A stretch of 64,000 bases of DNA from DATBQN01 sp963755825. GTDB lineage: Bacteria > Acidobacteriota > Thermoanaerobaculia > Multivoradales > UBA5704. Shown in pieces: positions 47,009 to 55,645 of the stretch (within the stretch, counting starts at the first letter, position 1; each line of letters starts with the position of its first letter). The notes beneath the pieces were generated by a model. The model saw only the letters and a list, made by a program, of their open reading frames with translations. It had not been told where the DNA came from and did not search any database. Position numbers and translations under genes: made by a program. The stretch lies in assembly GCA_963755825.1 (NCBI GenBank), contig CAVWLA010000001.1, forward strand, positions 2,356,001 to 2,420,000, read 5' to 3'.

Positions 47009-47039
47009 GTGACGGCGCCCTCGCGGAGGGCGCCGTCAC
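47009..47039. terminator. Strong bidirectional hairpin
   Basis: A perfect 14-bp stem (47009-47022 with 47026-47039, loop GCG) sits between convergent recD2 (+) and the membrane-protein gene (-). No T-run follows on either side. Confidence 0.65.
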
Positions 47040-47070
47040 ATCGACGATCACTCCGCAGACGAACCGCGGC

Positions 47071-48741
47071 TCAGCGGCTCTCCCAGGGATCCGCCGGCGG
47101 CGCCGGCGGCGGCTCGGGAGCCGGCGCCGCGGGTGCCGGCGGTGCCATGGGGGCCGGGACGCTCGCCGGCGCCGCGTAGGCCGGCGCTGGCGATGGGGGG
47201 ATGGGCGGCACGCCGCCGCGCCGCCACTGGCGGAACCCGCCGGCGGCGAGGAAGTCGAGGATGACGGCGCCGAAGCCGACCGTCCAGGCGAGGTACTCGA
47301 TGAGGAAGCCGGCGAGCCGGGCGGCGAGCGCCAGCGGGTGGAGGAGGCTGACGAGGCCTAGCAGGCGGCCGACGAAGGGCAGGAACTCGAGCAGGGCGAC
47401 GCCGCCGATGGCCATCATGTACGGGCTCGCGTAGCGCCAGCCGAAGCGCTCCTCGGCCCAGCCGCCGAGCCGCAGCGCCACCGCGGCGTAGCCGACGAGC
47501 CCCGCCAGCATCAGAGCGAGGAAGACGAAGGGATAGAGCAGGAAGAGCGCGCAGCCGATGACGGTGATCGCCAGCACCACGGTGACGACGACGAGGAGCG
47601 GCAGGAAGGCAAGCTGGGCGAGGAAGCCGGTGAGGCCGGACGGCCCGGGCTCGGCGCCCACCCGCATCGCGATGCGCTCGACCGTCGGCCGGGCGACGAG
47701 GAGCACCAGGCAGACGAAGAGGGCGAGGAGGAGGATCTTGGTCAGCGTCTCGATCAGCCGGCCGACGCCGGCGAGCGGAGAGAACATCCACGGCAGGCCG
47801 CGCTCGCGGTCGTGACCCATGGCCGAGACCTCGGAGGTCGAGCCGTGGACCTGCGCTCCCGGCGACTTGTCGATCGCGCCGCCGACGCTGGTGACGTCGC
47901 CCGCGACGTAGGAGTGCGGGCCGAGGTGGACCGAGCCGCCGACGCTGGTGACCGAGCCCTCGACCCGGCCGTTGATGGTGCAGGAGCCGCCGACGGCGGT
48001 GACGTCGCCGCCGACGTCGCCGTCCACGGTCACCGAGCCGGCGAGGGCGGTCACCTGCTCCGGGTTCTCGCCGGGCGCCACGAAGACGCTGCCGGCGAAG
48101 CGCACAATGCTCCCCGAGCCGGCGCGGTGGGCGTGGCCGGAGGGCTTGGCGGGCTCCTCGTCGCCCTCCTCGCTCCCCTGCGCCTCGTCGACGTCGGTCC
48201 CCTCGGCGCCGGCCGGCGCCGGGGAGACGGCGGGAGCCGCGGCGGGAGGCAGCGGGGCGGCCGGCGCCGCCGGGACGGGCGGCACCGCGCTCGGGGCCGC
48301 CGCGACCGCCGAGCCGGAGCCGGAGCCGGGCTCGGGCTTGATGTCGAAGAGGGCGCGGCGCGCCGCGGGGTCGAGCTGGCCGAGGCGGATAACCGGATCG
48401 GCCTGCGACGCCCCGACCCACTCGCGGAACGCCCCGGCGGGGATGGTGCTGCCGTTGACCGAGATGTCGTCGCCGACGAGCTCGATGGTGCGCACCCCCA
48501 CCCGCTGCGAGCGCGGGCGGAGCAGCACGCCGTCATGGGTGGGGAGCACCTCGTAGAGGCGATCGATCGAGCGGCGCAGCGCCTCGCGCTCGGCGGCGGT
48601 GGTGGGGATCGCCGTCGAGGTCACCGAGGCGGCCGGCGCCGCGGTGGATTGCGGGGCGGCGGCGGCCGGCGCCGCGAGGAGCAGCAAGGCGAGCGCGGCG
48701 TAGCGGGCGAGCCGCGGGCAGTCAGCGGGGTAGATCGACAT
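47071..48741 (-). CDS. Polytopic membrane protein with polymer/bactofilin-like beta repeats
   Basis: A 556-aa protein with a signal peptide or first helix (YAALALLLLAAPAAAAP). Then comes a region of unknown fold (LRRSIDRLYEVLPTHDGVL), a long Ala/Pro/Glu linker and a block of repeated Val-Gly turns (GSVTVDGDVGGDVTAVGG, GSVTSVGGSVHLGPHS). This beta-helix-like repeat is typical of bactofilin or DUF8-type polymer domains. About five hydrophobic segments follow (ILLLALFVCLVLLVA; LLVVVTVVLAITVIG and others). A Pro/Ala-rich tail ends the protein. It is the third gene of a sigma-factor operon and is likely an envelope-stress or cell-surface component. Confidence 0.72.
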   Translation of the reverse strand: MSIYPADCPRLARYAALALLLLAAPAAAAPQSTAAPAASVTSTAIPTTAAEREALRRSIDRLYEVLPTHDGVLLRPRSQRVGVRTIELVGDDISVNGSTIPAGAFREWVGASQADPVIRLGQLDPAARRALFDIKPEPGSGSGSAVAAAPSAVPPVPAAPAAPLPPAAAPAVSPAPAGAEGTDVDEAQGSEEGDEEPAKPSGHAHRAGSGSIVRFAGSVFVAPGENPEQVTALAGSVTVDGDVGGDVTAVGGSCTINGRVEGSVTSVGGSVHLGPHSYVAGDVTSVGGAIDKSPGAQVHGSTSEVSAMGHDRERGLPWMFSPLAGVGRLIETLTKILLLALFVCLVLLVARPTVERIAMRVGAEPGPSGLTGFLAQLAFLPLLVVVTVVLAITVIGCALFLLYPFVFLALMLAGLVGYAAVALRLGGWAEERFGWRYASPYMMAIGGVALLEFLPFVGRLLGLVSLLHPLALAARLAGFLIEYLAWTVGFGAVILDFLAAGGFRQWRRGGVPPIPPSPAPAYAAPASVPAPMAPPAPAAPAPEPPPAPPADPWESR

Positions 48742-49396
48742 GGGAGAAGCTCCTCTCGCGTTCCACGAGGTCGTGGAGGAAGCGCAGGGAAAGCGCTGAG
48801 ATCAGAAGACAGAGACCGACGACAGCGGGAACGCCGGGACTGCTGACGGCGCCCGCCAGCGCCCGCTGCAGCGGCACCAGGCGCTGGCAATAGGACAGCA
48901 CGTCGGCGAGCCGGCCGCCGAGCTCGCCGCTCGCCAGCGCCATCAGGCGGATGGCCATCGAGGCGGCGCCGGCGAAGGTGAGCCGGCCGAGGGCGAGGCG
49001 GACCGTCCCCAGGGCGAGGGGCAGCAGCGCCAGGCCGCAGGCGGTGGCGGCGAGGCAGGCGGCGAGCGCCGCGCGGCCCCAGCGCGCTCCGGCGCGGCCC
49101 GGCCGCGAGGCCGGACTGAGGAGAGGTCCGAACAGCGGCAGCGCGGCAGGAACGGCTGAGGAGAATGCCCGCAGGGCGGCGCGCTCGGCGAAGCCGCTCC
49201 GCGGCAGCGGCGCCGGCAGCGTCGCCAGGAGGGCCATGAGGGCGGATTCGGCGGCCTCGGCGCTCGCCGGCGAGCCGAGGCCGTCAGCGACCGTCTCGGC
49301 ACTCTCGACCGCGCCCTGCTCCTCGGCGGCTGCCGCGAGGAAGCGGGCGAGGAGGCGGGCGGCGTCTGAATCGGGGGCGGGATCTGGTCGGTTCAT
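48722..49396 (-). CDS. Membrane protein, probable anti-sigma-like factor
   Basis: A 224-aa protein between an ECF sigma factor and an envelope protein gene; it overlaps the latter by 20 bases. Its N-terminal 90 residues are charged and soluble (DAARLLARFLAAAAEEQG), like a cytoplasmic anti-sigma domain. Hydrophobic helices follow (AALAACLAATACGLALLPLAL; AVVGLCLLISALSLRFL). No zinc-finger HxxxCxxC is visible. Assignment as an anti-sigma factor rests mainly on context. Confidence 0.6.
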   Translation of the reverse strand: MNRPDPAPDSDAARLLARFLAAAAEEQGAVESAETVADGLGSPASAEAAESALMALLATLPAPLPRSGFAERAALRAFSSAVPAALPLFGPLLSPASRPGRAGARWGRAALAACLAATACGLALLPLALGTVRLALGRLTFAGAASMAIRLMALASGELGGRLADVLSYCQRLVPLQRALAGAVSSPGVPAVVGLCLLISALSLRFLHDLVERERSFSHVDLPR

Positions 49397-49433
49397 GGCG
49401 TCTCGTCTGCCGCTCTGCGGGCTTCCCTCGACC

Positions 49434-50036
49434 CTACGAGATCGAGGCGCTTCCAGTTTCGGGCCCCCAGCCGAGGGCGGTCAAGGCGACGGCGAGCTGC
49501 TTGCGGGCGCGGTGGAGATTGGTCTTGACGGTGCCCAGCGGCTGCATCAGCGCCTCGGCGATCTCCTCGTAGGACAGCCCCTCGACGTAGCGCAGCACCA
49601 CCGCCTCGCGGTAGTCGGCGCGCAGGCCGCCGATCGCCCGCTCGAGCGCCCGCGCCATGTCGCGGCGCTCCGCCGCCGCCGCCGGGCTCTCGACGCTCGC
49701 GTCGGCGAGGGTCGCCAGCAGCCGCCCGCCCTCCTCTTCGTCCCCCTCGAGCGCCACCGACTCCGGCACGCTGCGGCGCAGATGGTCGATCGTCGCATTG
49801 TGGGCGATCTTGAACAGCCAGCTCGAAAGCTTGCGCGACGGATCGTAGCTCGCCAGGGCGCGATAGGCCTTGACGAAGACCTCCTGCGCGAGATCCTCGG
49901 ACGCCTCGCGGTCGCCGACCATTCGCACGATGAGCCCGAAGACCGGCCGCTCGAAGCGCGACACCAGCTCGCGGAACGCCTCCTGCGAGCCGGCGAGCGT
50001 GGCGCGGACGAGCTCGGCGTCGGCGAGGCCCTTCAT
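49434..50036 (-). CDS. ECF sigma factor, RpoE-like
   Basis: A 200-aa sigma-70-family protein. Region 2 is clear (FRELVSRFERPVFGLIVRMV, EDLAQEVFVKAYRAL, LSSWLFKIAHNATIDHLRR). Region 4 shows GLSYEEIAEALMQPLGTVKTNLHRARKQL. The length and motif order fit the group 4 (RpoE/SigW-like) type. It leads a unit with a putative anti-sigma and a membrane protein, so it probably responds to envelope stress. Confidence 0.92.
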   Translation of the reverse strand: MKGLADAELVRATLAGSQEAFRELVSRFERPVFGLIVRMVGDREASEDLAQEVFVKAYRALASYDPSRKLSSWLFKIAHNATIDHLRRSVPESVALEGDEEEGGRLLATLADASVESPAAAAERRDMARALERAIGGLRADYREAVVLRYVEGLSYEEIAEALMQPLGTVKTNLHRARKQLAVALTALGWGPETGSASIS

Positions 50037-50161
50037 CGGTTTCGTTCCAAAGCACTAGAGGTACGGCGAGCCGAGCGGCGGGTTGCCGCTGGCTCGAGAG
50101 CCCTTGGGCTATGCTGGAGCTTCTGGACCCCAGCCTACACGTCGATCGGAGGAATCACCCG

Positions 50162-50731
50162 ATGCGAAGCTGTCGCGGAACGCTCATCATCCTACTCCTC
50201 GCCACCCTTTCCTGGCCGGCCGCCGGCCGCGCCGCCACGCTCGCCGGGGTCACCCTGCCCGACAAGGCGCAGATCGGCGCCGACAGCCTGGTGCTCAACG
50301 GCATCGCGCTGCGCAAGAAGTTCTTCGTCAAGGTCTATGTCGCCGGCCTCTACCTGCCGCACAAGGAGGGCGACGCGGCGAAGATCCTCGGTGCCGACAC
50401 GCCGCGCCGGATGGAGATGGACTTTCTCTACGGCGTGAGCCCGTCGCAGATGTGCGACGCCTGGAACGAGGGGCTCGAGGCCAACACGCCCGGCGCCGCG
50501 CCCGAGGTGAAGAAGAGCTTCGCCACCCTCTGCTCGTGGATGGAGGACATCCCCAAGGGCCAGAAGCTGATGCTCTCCTACGTCCCGGCGACCGGCACGG
50601 AGGTGGAGATCAACGGCAAGGTGAAGGGAACCCTGCCGGGCAAGCCGACGTCCGACGCCATCCTCGCCACCTGGATCGGCAAGGACCCCGCCCCCGGCGC
50701 CGACTTCAAGGCCGGCGTCCTCGGGCATTAG
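50162..50731 (+). CDS. Chalcone isomerase-like secreted protein
   Basis: A 189-aa protein with a signal peptide (IILLLATLSWPAAGRAA) and a strong SD (GGAGG) before the ATG at 50162. The conserved chalcone-isomerase-like pattern is visible (GIALRKKFFVKVYVAGLYLP, DTPRRMEMDFLYGVS). Bacterial members of this family lack known isomerase function and are often periplasmic. No substrate can be given. Confidence 0.82.
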   Translation: MRSCRGTLIILLLATLSWPAAGRAATLAGVTLPDKAQIGADSLVLNGIALRKKFFVKVYVAGLYLPHKEGDAAKILGADTPRRMEMDFLYGVSPSQMCDAWNEGLEANTPGAAPEVKKSFATLCSWMEDIPKGQKLMLSYVPATGTEVEINGKVKGTLPGKPTSDAILATWIGKDPAPGADFKAGVLGH

Positions 50732-51043
50732 TCCGAGCAGCCGGTCGTGGCTCCTTCTGGCTCCGAGGACGGCCACCCGGAAGGGTGTGATGGGCGGGTC
50801 GGGCCGAGGGTGGCCGCCCGCAGGAGACCAGACAGAGCCCCCGCCGAGCGGCATCTAGCGGATGATCTAGCCCGCACGAAAAAAGGAGGAGCGTCGGGTG
50901 GCGCTCCTCTTGGGAGGGATGAGAGGGAGGTGTGAGCCTCCCCGCATCCGGAACCTAACCCAGGCATAGAAGCTTGTCAATTTGATTCTTTTGGATACAC
51001 AGCCCCGTCGCCGGCCCCTGCGGCCGACCGGCGATCGGCGAGG
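50732..51043. other. Intergenic region with terminator
   Basis: It contains no gene and separates the plus-strand chalcone-isomerase-like gene from the minus-strand uppP. Its middle has a minus-strand terminator (50878-50909); a second GC-rich hairpin (GGGAGG/GCCTCCC) lies near 50923-50942. The right end (50960-51000) is AT-rich with no assigned function. Confidence 0.5.
50878..50909 (-). terminator. Rho-independent terminator of uppP
   Basis: On the minus strand, an 8-bp stem (50902-50909 with 50886-50893, loop 8) is followed by a run of six T. It lies 135 bases beyond the uppP stop, with the correct orientation. Confidence 0.75.
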
Positions 51044-51868
51044 CTAGCGGCGGGCGAAGACGACGCCGAGGATGGCCAGGCCCAGCAGGACGCGGTAGAT
51101 GACGAAGGCGTCGAGGCTGCGGCGGCGGAGCCACTCGATGAGCCAGGCGATCACCAGGTAGCCGACCAGCGCGGAGACCGCGATGGCGAGGCCGAAGGCG
51201 ACCAGCTCGGCGTGCGGCAGCCCCCCCTTCAGCAGCTTGTGCCCCTCGAGCACCGCCGCCCCGGCGGAGATCGGCAGGAAGAGCAGGAAGGCGAAGCGCG
51301 CCGCCGCCTCGCGGTTGAAGCCGAGGAGGAGCGCGGCGGTGATGGTGATGCCGGAGCGCGAGGTGCCGGGCACCAGCGCCAGCGCCTGGGCGAGCCCGAT
51401 GGCGAAGCCGGCGATCATGCCGAGCTGCGCCAGGTCGCGCGCCTTGGCCCCCTTGTGGTCGGCGAAGAAGAGCAGCAGGCCGAAGACGATCGAGGTGCCG
51501 GCGATGAGCAGCGGGTTCCGCGCCTCGCTCTCGATCCAGCTCTTCAGCAGCACTCCGACGATCGCCGCCGGGATGCTGCCGACGACGATCGCCGCGGCGA
51601 GCTTGCGCGGATAGAAGCTGTCCTCGCCGCCGGCGCCGCCGAGCGCCTGGCCGGTGAAGACGCCGGTCACCAGATCGGCGACGTCGCGGCGGAAATAGGC
51701 CAGCGCGGCGAGCAGGGTCCCGACGTGGCAGGCGACGTCGAAGGCGAGCCCCTGGTCGGGCCAGCCGAGCAGATAGGGGACGAGGATCAGATGCGCCGAC
51801 GAGCTCACCGGGATGAACTCGGTCACCCCTTGCACGATGGCGAGGACGATGGCGTGGAGGGGGCTCAA
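51044..51868 (-). CDS. uppP: Undecaprenyl-diphosphatase UppP (BacA)
   Basis: A 274-aa polytopic membrane enzyme that recycles undecaprenyl diphosphate for peptidoglycan and O-antigen synthesis. The catalytic motifs EFIPVSSSAHL and VPGTSRSGIT are present, with about eight hydrophobic helices. The start is a TTG at 51868, where the usual N-terminus SPLHAIVLAIVQGVTEF begins; no ATG exists there. Divergent from rfbB. Confidence 0.93.
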   Translation of the reverse strand: MSPLHAIVLAIVQGVTEFIPVSSSAHLILVPYLLGWPDQGLAFDVACHVGTLLAALAYFRRDVADLVTGVFTGQALGGAGGEDSFYPRKLAAAIVVGSIPAAIVGVLLKSWIESEARNPLLIAGTSIVFGLLLFFADHKGAKARDLAQLGMIAGFAIGLAQALALVPGTSRSGITITAALLLGFNREAAARFAFLLFLPISAGAAVLEGHKLLKGGLPHAELVAFGLAIAVSALVGYLVIAWLIEWLRRRSLDAFVIYRVLLGLAILGVVFARR

Positions 51869-51992
51869 GGCGGCGGGATCATACGACAGGCGGCCGGCCA
51901 GGCGGCGCCGGGCCCCAGGTCGGGCGGTGGCCCAGCTCGGGAGCGCGCCCCCTGCAGATATACTCCGCCGGCTGGACGGCCTCGACCCACCC

Positions 51993-53093
51993 ATGGAAAC
52001 CCTTCTGATCACCGGCGGCGCGGGCTTCATCGGCTCGAACTTCGTCCGCCTGGCGCGCGCCGAGACGGACGCGCGGCTCGTCGTCCTCGACAAGCTGACC
52101 TATGCCGGGCGCCGCGAGAACCTCGCCGACGCCCTCGCCGATCCGCGGGTGAGCCTGATCGAGGGCGACATCGCCGACCGCGCCACGGTGCGCCGGGTCT
52201 TCGCCGAGCAGCGGCCGACGGCGGTCGTCAACTTCGCCGCCGAGAGCCACGTCGACCGCTCGATCGAGGACGCCAGCGCCTTCATCCGCACCAACATCGT
52301 CGGCGCCTTCGAGCTGCTCGAGGCGGCCCGCCACGCCTGGGCCGAGAGGAACGAGGCGGAGCGCGCCGACTGCCGCTTCCTCCACGTCTCGACGGACGAG
52401 GTCTACGGCAGCCTGCCGCCGACCGGCGCCTTCCGCGAGGAGACGCCCTACGCTCCCAACTCGCCCTACGCCGCCTCGAAGGCGGCGGCGGACCACTTGG
52501 TGCGCGCCCACTTCCACACCTACGGTTTGCCGACGCTCCTCACCAACTGCTCGAACAACTACGGCCCCTACCAGTTCCCCGAGAAGCTCATCCCGCTGAT
52601 GATCTTGAACGCCGTCGAGGCGAAGCCGCTGCCGATCTACGGCGACGGCGGCAACGTGCGCGACTGGCTGCACGTCGATGATCACTGCCGCGGTCTGCTC
52701 GCCGTTCTGCGGCGCGGCCGGGTGGGCGAGAAGTACAACCTGGGGGGCCGCGCCGAGCGCACCAACCTCGCGATCGTCGACGCCCTCTGCGCCGCGCTCG
52801 AGGCCGAGCTGCCGGCCGCCGGCAACCCGGCGCTCGCGGCGCGCTCGGCGGCGAGTTACGGCGATCTCAAGACCTACGTCCGCGACCGGCCCGGCCACGA
52901 CCGCCGCTACGCGATCGACGACGGCAAGGTCCGCGGCGAGCTCGGCTGGGCGCCGCGCTACGACCTCGACGCCGGCCTCCGCGCCACCGTCCGCTGGTAT
53001 CTCGACAACCGCGGCTGGTGCGCCGCGGTGGCGGCCGGCGGCGGCTACGACCGCGAGCGCCTCGGCCTGCTCGCCGCCGAGCCCGTCGGCTGA
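51993..53093 (+). CDS. rfbB: dTDP-glucose 4,6-dehydratase
   Basis: A 366-aa short-chain dehydrogenase-like enzyme, the second step of dTDP-L-rhamnose synthesis. The NAD motif TGGAGFIGSNFV, the catalytic HVSTDEVYGSL, the YAASKAAADHLV (Tyr-x3-Lys) and NNYGPYQFPEKLIP are visible. The ATG at 51993 begins METLLITGG. It is followed by rfbC after 16 bases; rfbA and rfbD are not in the window. Confidence 0.95.
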   Translation: METLLITGGAGFIGSNFVRLARAETDARLVVLDKLTYAGRRENLADALADPRVSLIEGDIADRATVRRVFAEQRPTAVVNFAAESHVDRSIEDASAFIRTNIVGAFELLEAARHAWAERNEAERADCRFLHVSTDEVYGSLPPTGAFREETPYAPNSPYAASKAAADHLVRAHFHTYGLPTLLTNCSNNYGPYQFPEKLIPLMILNAVEAKPLPIYGDGGNVRDWLHVDDHCRGLLAVLRRGRVGEKYNLGGRAERTNLAIVDALCAALEAELPAAGNPALAARSAASYGDLKTYVRDRPGHDRRYAIDDGKVRGELGWAPRYDLDAGLRATVRWYLDNRGWCAAVAAGGGYDRERLGLLAAEPVG

Positions 53094-53109
53094 TGCGATT
53101 TCTCCGCTG

Positions 53110-53667
53110 ATGAAATTCCTCCCTCTGGCGCTCGAGGGCGTCGTGCTGGTCGAGCCGGCCGTCTACCGCGACCCGCGCGGCCTCTTCCTCGAGAGCTACC
53201 ACCAGCGCAAGTACCAGGAGGGCGGCATCCGCGAGACCTTCGTACAGGACAACCGCTCGCAGAGCGTCCGTGGCACGCTGCGCGGCCTCCACGCGCAGCG
53301 CCAGCAGCCGCAGGGGAAGCTGGTGCAGGCGATCTCGGGCGAGATCTTCGACGTCGCCGTCGACGTGCGCCGCGGCTCGCCCACCTTCGGGCGCTGGGTG
53401 TCGGCGATCCTCTCCGGCACCAACTTCCATCAGCTCTACGTGCCGGTCGGCTTCGTCCACGGCTTCTGCGTGCTGTCGGAGAGCGCCGAGGTGGAGTACA
53501 AGGTGACCGACTTCTACGCTCCGAACGACGAGATGTCGGTCATCTGGGACGATCCCGAGATCGGCATCGACTGGCCGCTCCGCGACCCGGTGGTGTCGGA
53601 CAAGGACCGCCAGGCGCCGCGTCTGGCGGAGATTCTGCACCTGCTGCCGGAGTATGGAAAGAGCTGA
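53110..53667 (+). CDS. rfbC: dTDP-4-dehydrorhamnose 3,5-epimerase
   Basis: A 185-aa cupin epimerase. It shows LFLESYHQRKYQEGG, the catalytic His in TLRGLHAQRQQ, AISGEIFDVAVDVRRGSPTFG, YVPVGFVHGFCVLSE and the Tyr in VEYKVTDFY. The ATG overlaps a TGA at 53108-53110. It provides the third step of dTDP-rhamnose synthesis. Its 3' end overlaps the next gene by 14 bases. Confidence 0.95.
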   Translation: MKFLPLALEGVVLVEPAVYRDPRGLFLESYHQRKYQEGGIRETFVQDNRSQSVRGTLRGLHAQRQQPQGKLVQAISGEIFDVAVDVRRGSPTFGRWVSAILSGTNFHQLYVPVGFVHGFCVLSESAEVEYKVTDFYAPNDEMSVIWDDPEIGIDWPLRDPVVSDKDRQAPRLAEILHLLPEYGKS

Positions 53668-55213
53668 GCCGGCGCCTGCTGAGCTCTTCACCGCCGCCGA
53701 CCTCGAGCAGCTGGCGGCCGCCGGGATCTCTCCCGACGAGGCCCGCCGCCAGATCGCGCTGCTCCGAAACCCGCCGCCGCACACCCACGTCGTCCGTCCC
53801 TGCCGGCCGGGCGACGGCATCCACGTCGTCGCCGAGGCCGATCAGCCCCGGCTGCTCGCCGTCGCCGCCGGTGCCACCGCCGCCGGCCGCGCCAGCAAGT
53901 TCGTCCCCGCCTCCGGCGCCGCCAGCCGCATGTTCAAAGTGCTCCTCGAGGACCTCGAGCAGCCCGCCGCGACGCCCTCGGCCGACGTCGTGGCCTTCTT
54001 CGCCGGCCTCCCCCGCATCGCCTTTCGCGACGAGCTGGCGGCGGCCTTGGCGGCCGACGGCCACGATCTCGCGGCGCTCCTCGCCGCCGGCGACCGCGCC
54101 ACGATCCTCGCCTATCTGCTCACCCCGCGCGGCCTCGACTACGGCGAGCGGCCGAAGGGGCTGATCCCCTTCCACCGCTACGCCGACGGCCGCCGCACCG
54201 CCTTCGAGGAGCACCTCGTCGAGGCGGCCGAGACGATCGCCGACGACGCCGGCCGCTGCCGCCTCCACGTCACCGTGGCCCCTCGCTTCGAGGCCGACTT
54301 CAGCGCCCTCCTGGCGGGCGCCCGCGACCGGCTCGAGCCGCGCTTCGGCGTCCGCTTCGCGGTCGACTTCTCGAGCCAGCGCCCGTCGACCGACACCCTG
54401 GCGACGGATGCCAACGGCCGCCCCTTCCGCCGCGAAGACGGGGCGCTCCTCCGCCGGCCGGGCGGCCACGGCGCGCTGATCGAGAACCTGATGGAGATGG
54501 CGGCGGCGGGCGGCGACATCGTCCTGGTCAAGAACATCGACAACGTCGTCGCCGACGCCGGGAAGCCGCTGGTCAATCTCTGGCGGCGGCTGTTGCTGGG
54601 CTATCTGGTGGAGCTCGAGGCGCGCATCGCCGGCCTCCTCGCCGAGCTCGAGGACCGCGCCGACGACCGCGGCGAGCTGGCGGCGGCCGGCGAGCTCTTC
54701 GGCGCCGCGCTGGGCCGCACCCTGCCGGCGGCATTCCACGCCGCGCCGCCGCCGGTGCGGCGGGAGGCGCTGATCGAGCGCCTGTCGCGACCGCTCCGCG
54801 TCTGCGGCGTCGTGCGCAACACCGGCGAGCCGGGGGGCGGGCCTTTCTGGGTGCAAGGCGACGGCGGCGAGATCTCGGTGCAGATCGTCGAGACCTCGCA
54901 GATCGATCCCGCGAGCCCCGAGCAGCAGGCGAAGCTCCGCGCCGCCACCCACTTCAACCCGGTCGACATCGTCTGCGCGCTGCGCGACCGCCGCGGCGTG
55001 CCCTTCGACCTGCCGCGCTACATCGACCACTCGACCGTCTTCCTCGCCGAGAAGTCGCACTCCGGCCGCCGCCTGCGCGCCCTCGAGCGCCCCGGCCTCT
55101 GGAACGGCGCCATGGCCGGCTGGAACACCGTCTTCGTCGAGGTCCCCAACGCGACCTTCGCGCCGGTGAAGACAGTGCTCGATCTGCTACGGCCCGAGCA
55201 TCAGGCTTTCTGA
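53654..55213 (+). CDS. DUF4301 family protein, nucleotidyltransferase-like
   Basis: A 519-aa protein that starts inside the 3' end of rfbC. The N-terminal VPASGAASRMFK resembles the nucleotide-binding loop of sugar-nucleotidyltransferases. Other conserved pieces are GLIPFHRYADG, TVAPRFEADF, FRREDGALLRRPGGHGALI, VLVKNIDNVV, VVRNTGEPGGGPFWV and HFNPVDIVCALRD. The DUF4301 assignment is by pattern memory. Coupling with rfbBC suggests a link to sugar-nucleotide metabolism, perhaps replacing the missing rfbA step; this is inference. Confidence 0.78.
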   Translation: MERAEPAPAELFTAADLEQLAAAGISPDEARRQIALLRNPPPHTHVVRPCRPGDGIHVVAEADQPRLLAVAAGATAAGRASKFVPASGAASRMFKVLLEDLEQPAATPSADVVAFFAGLPRIAFRDELAAALAADGHDLAALLAAGDRATILAYLLTPRGLDYGERPKGLIPFHRYADGRRTAFEEHLVEAAETIADDAGRCRLHVTVAPRFEADFSALLAGARDRLEPRFGVRFAVDFSSQRPSTDTLATDANGRPFRREDGALLRRPGGHGALIENLMEMAAAGGDIVLVKNIDNVVADAGKPLVNLWRRLLLGYLVELEARIAGLLAELEDRADDRGELAAAGELFGAALGRTLPAAFHAAPPPVRREALIERLSRPLRVCGVVRNTGEPGGGPFWVQGDGGEISVQIVETSQIDPASPEQQAKLRAATHFNPVDIVCALRDRRGVPFDLPRYIDHSTVFLAEKSHSGRRLRALERPGLWNGAMAGWNTVFVEVPNATFAPVKTVLDLLRPEHQAF

Positions 55214-55341
55214 GCCTGGCGAGATCGAATCGAAATGTAGGCCGGGGTGAGCGCAGCGACGGCGTGAGCCCCGATGACGAGGTATCTAACGCACTTTGCG
55301 TTGAACGACTCGAGAAACTCTTCGTAATCGCGGGACGGCAT
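55201..55341 (-). pseudogene. N-terminal fragment of a nucleotidyltransferase-type toxin
   Basis: A 46-aa fragment from an ATG at 55341: SRDYEEFLESFNAKCVRYLVIGAHAVA strongly resembles the N-terminus of MNT/AbiEii-like nucleotidyltransferases (LVIGGHAVA). The catalytic Gly-Ser and Asp-x-Asp segment is lost; the frame ends in a different tail and overlaps the DUF4301 gene end. It overlaps the preceding antitoxin-like frame. Confidence 0.6.
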
Positions 55342-55519
55342 CGAAACCCTTTGCCTTGAGAGCGGAGAGCAGGCACTCGGCGACGGCATCGACGCGCTGC
55401 TCCGGTCCCAAGCCGTCGAACCAGAAGTCGAAGTCCTCCTGCTCGGCTGCCGCTTTGGAGACAACGGCCCCGACCCAGACTCGGCCGAATCGATCCGTAG
55501 CCTGTCCTCTGCGATCCAC
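55286..55519 (-). CDS. Antitoxin-like small protein (partner of nucleotidyltransferase)
   Basis: A 77-aa frame from a GTG. DFDFWFDGLGPEQRVDAV and the C-terminal PRLRRVSRVVQRKVR match the small acidic-then-basic proteins encoded just upstream of nucleotidyltransferase toxins. The start region looks joined to a PIN fragment, so it may be part of a decayed module rather than an intact gene. Confidence 0.5.
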   Translation of the reverse strand: MDRRGQATDRFGRVWVGAVVSKAAAEQEDFDFWFDGLGPEQRVDAVAECLLSALKAKGFDAVPRLRRVSRVVQRKVR

Positions 55520-55645
55520 CGAAAGATTTTACCATCGCCCAGCCGGTCTTCGATCGTTTCGAGGGCTGCCGCAACCGCACGGTTGTGGCGGTCGCACCGG
55601 TCCAGCAGCGCCACGAGAAGACCGGTGTCAACCAGGACGCTTCCC
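55490..55645 (-). pseudogene. PIN-domain toxin N-terminal fragment
   Basis: The reading frame SVLVDTGLLVALLDRCDRHN followed by RAVAAALETIEDRL is a typical PIN-domain N-terminus with its first catalytic Asp. A GGAGGGG SD is present, but no ATG, GTG or TTG follows at the expected place, and the rest of the domain is missing. It overlaps the 3' end of the DUF2442 gene, as in intact DUF2442-PIN-type neighbours. Confidence 0.55.
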
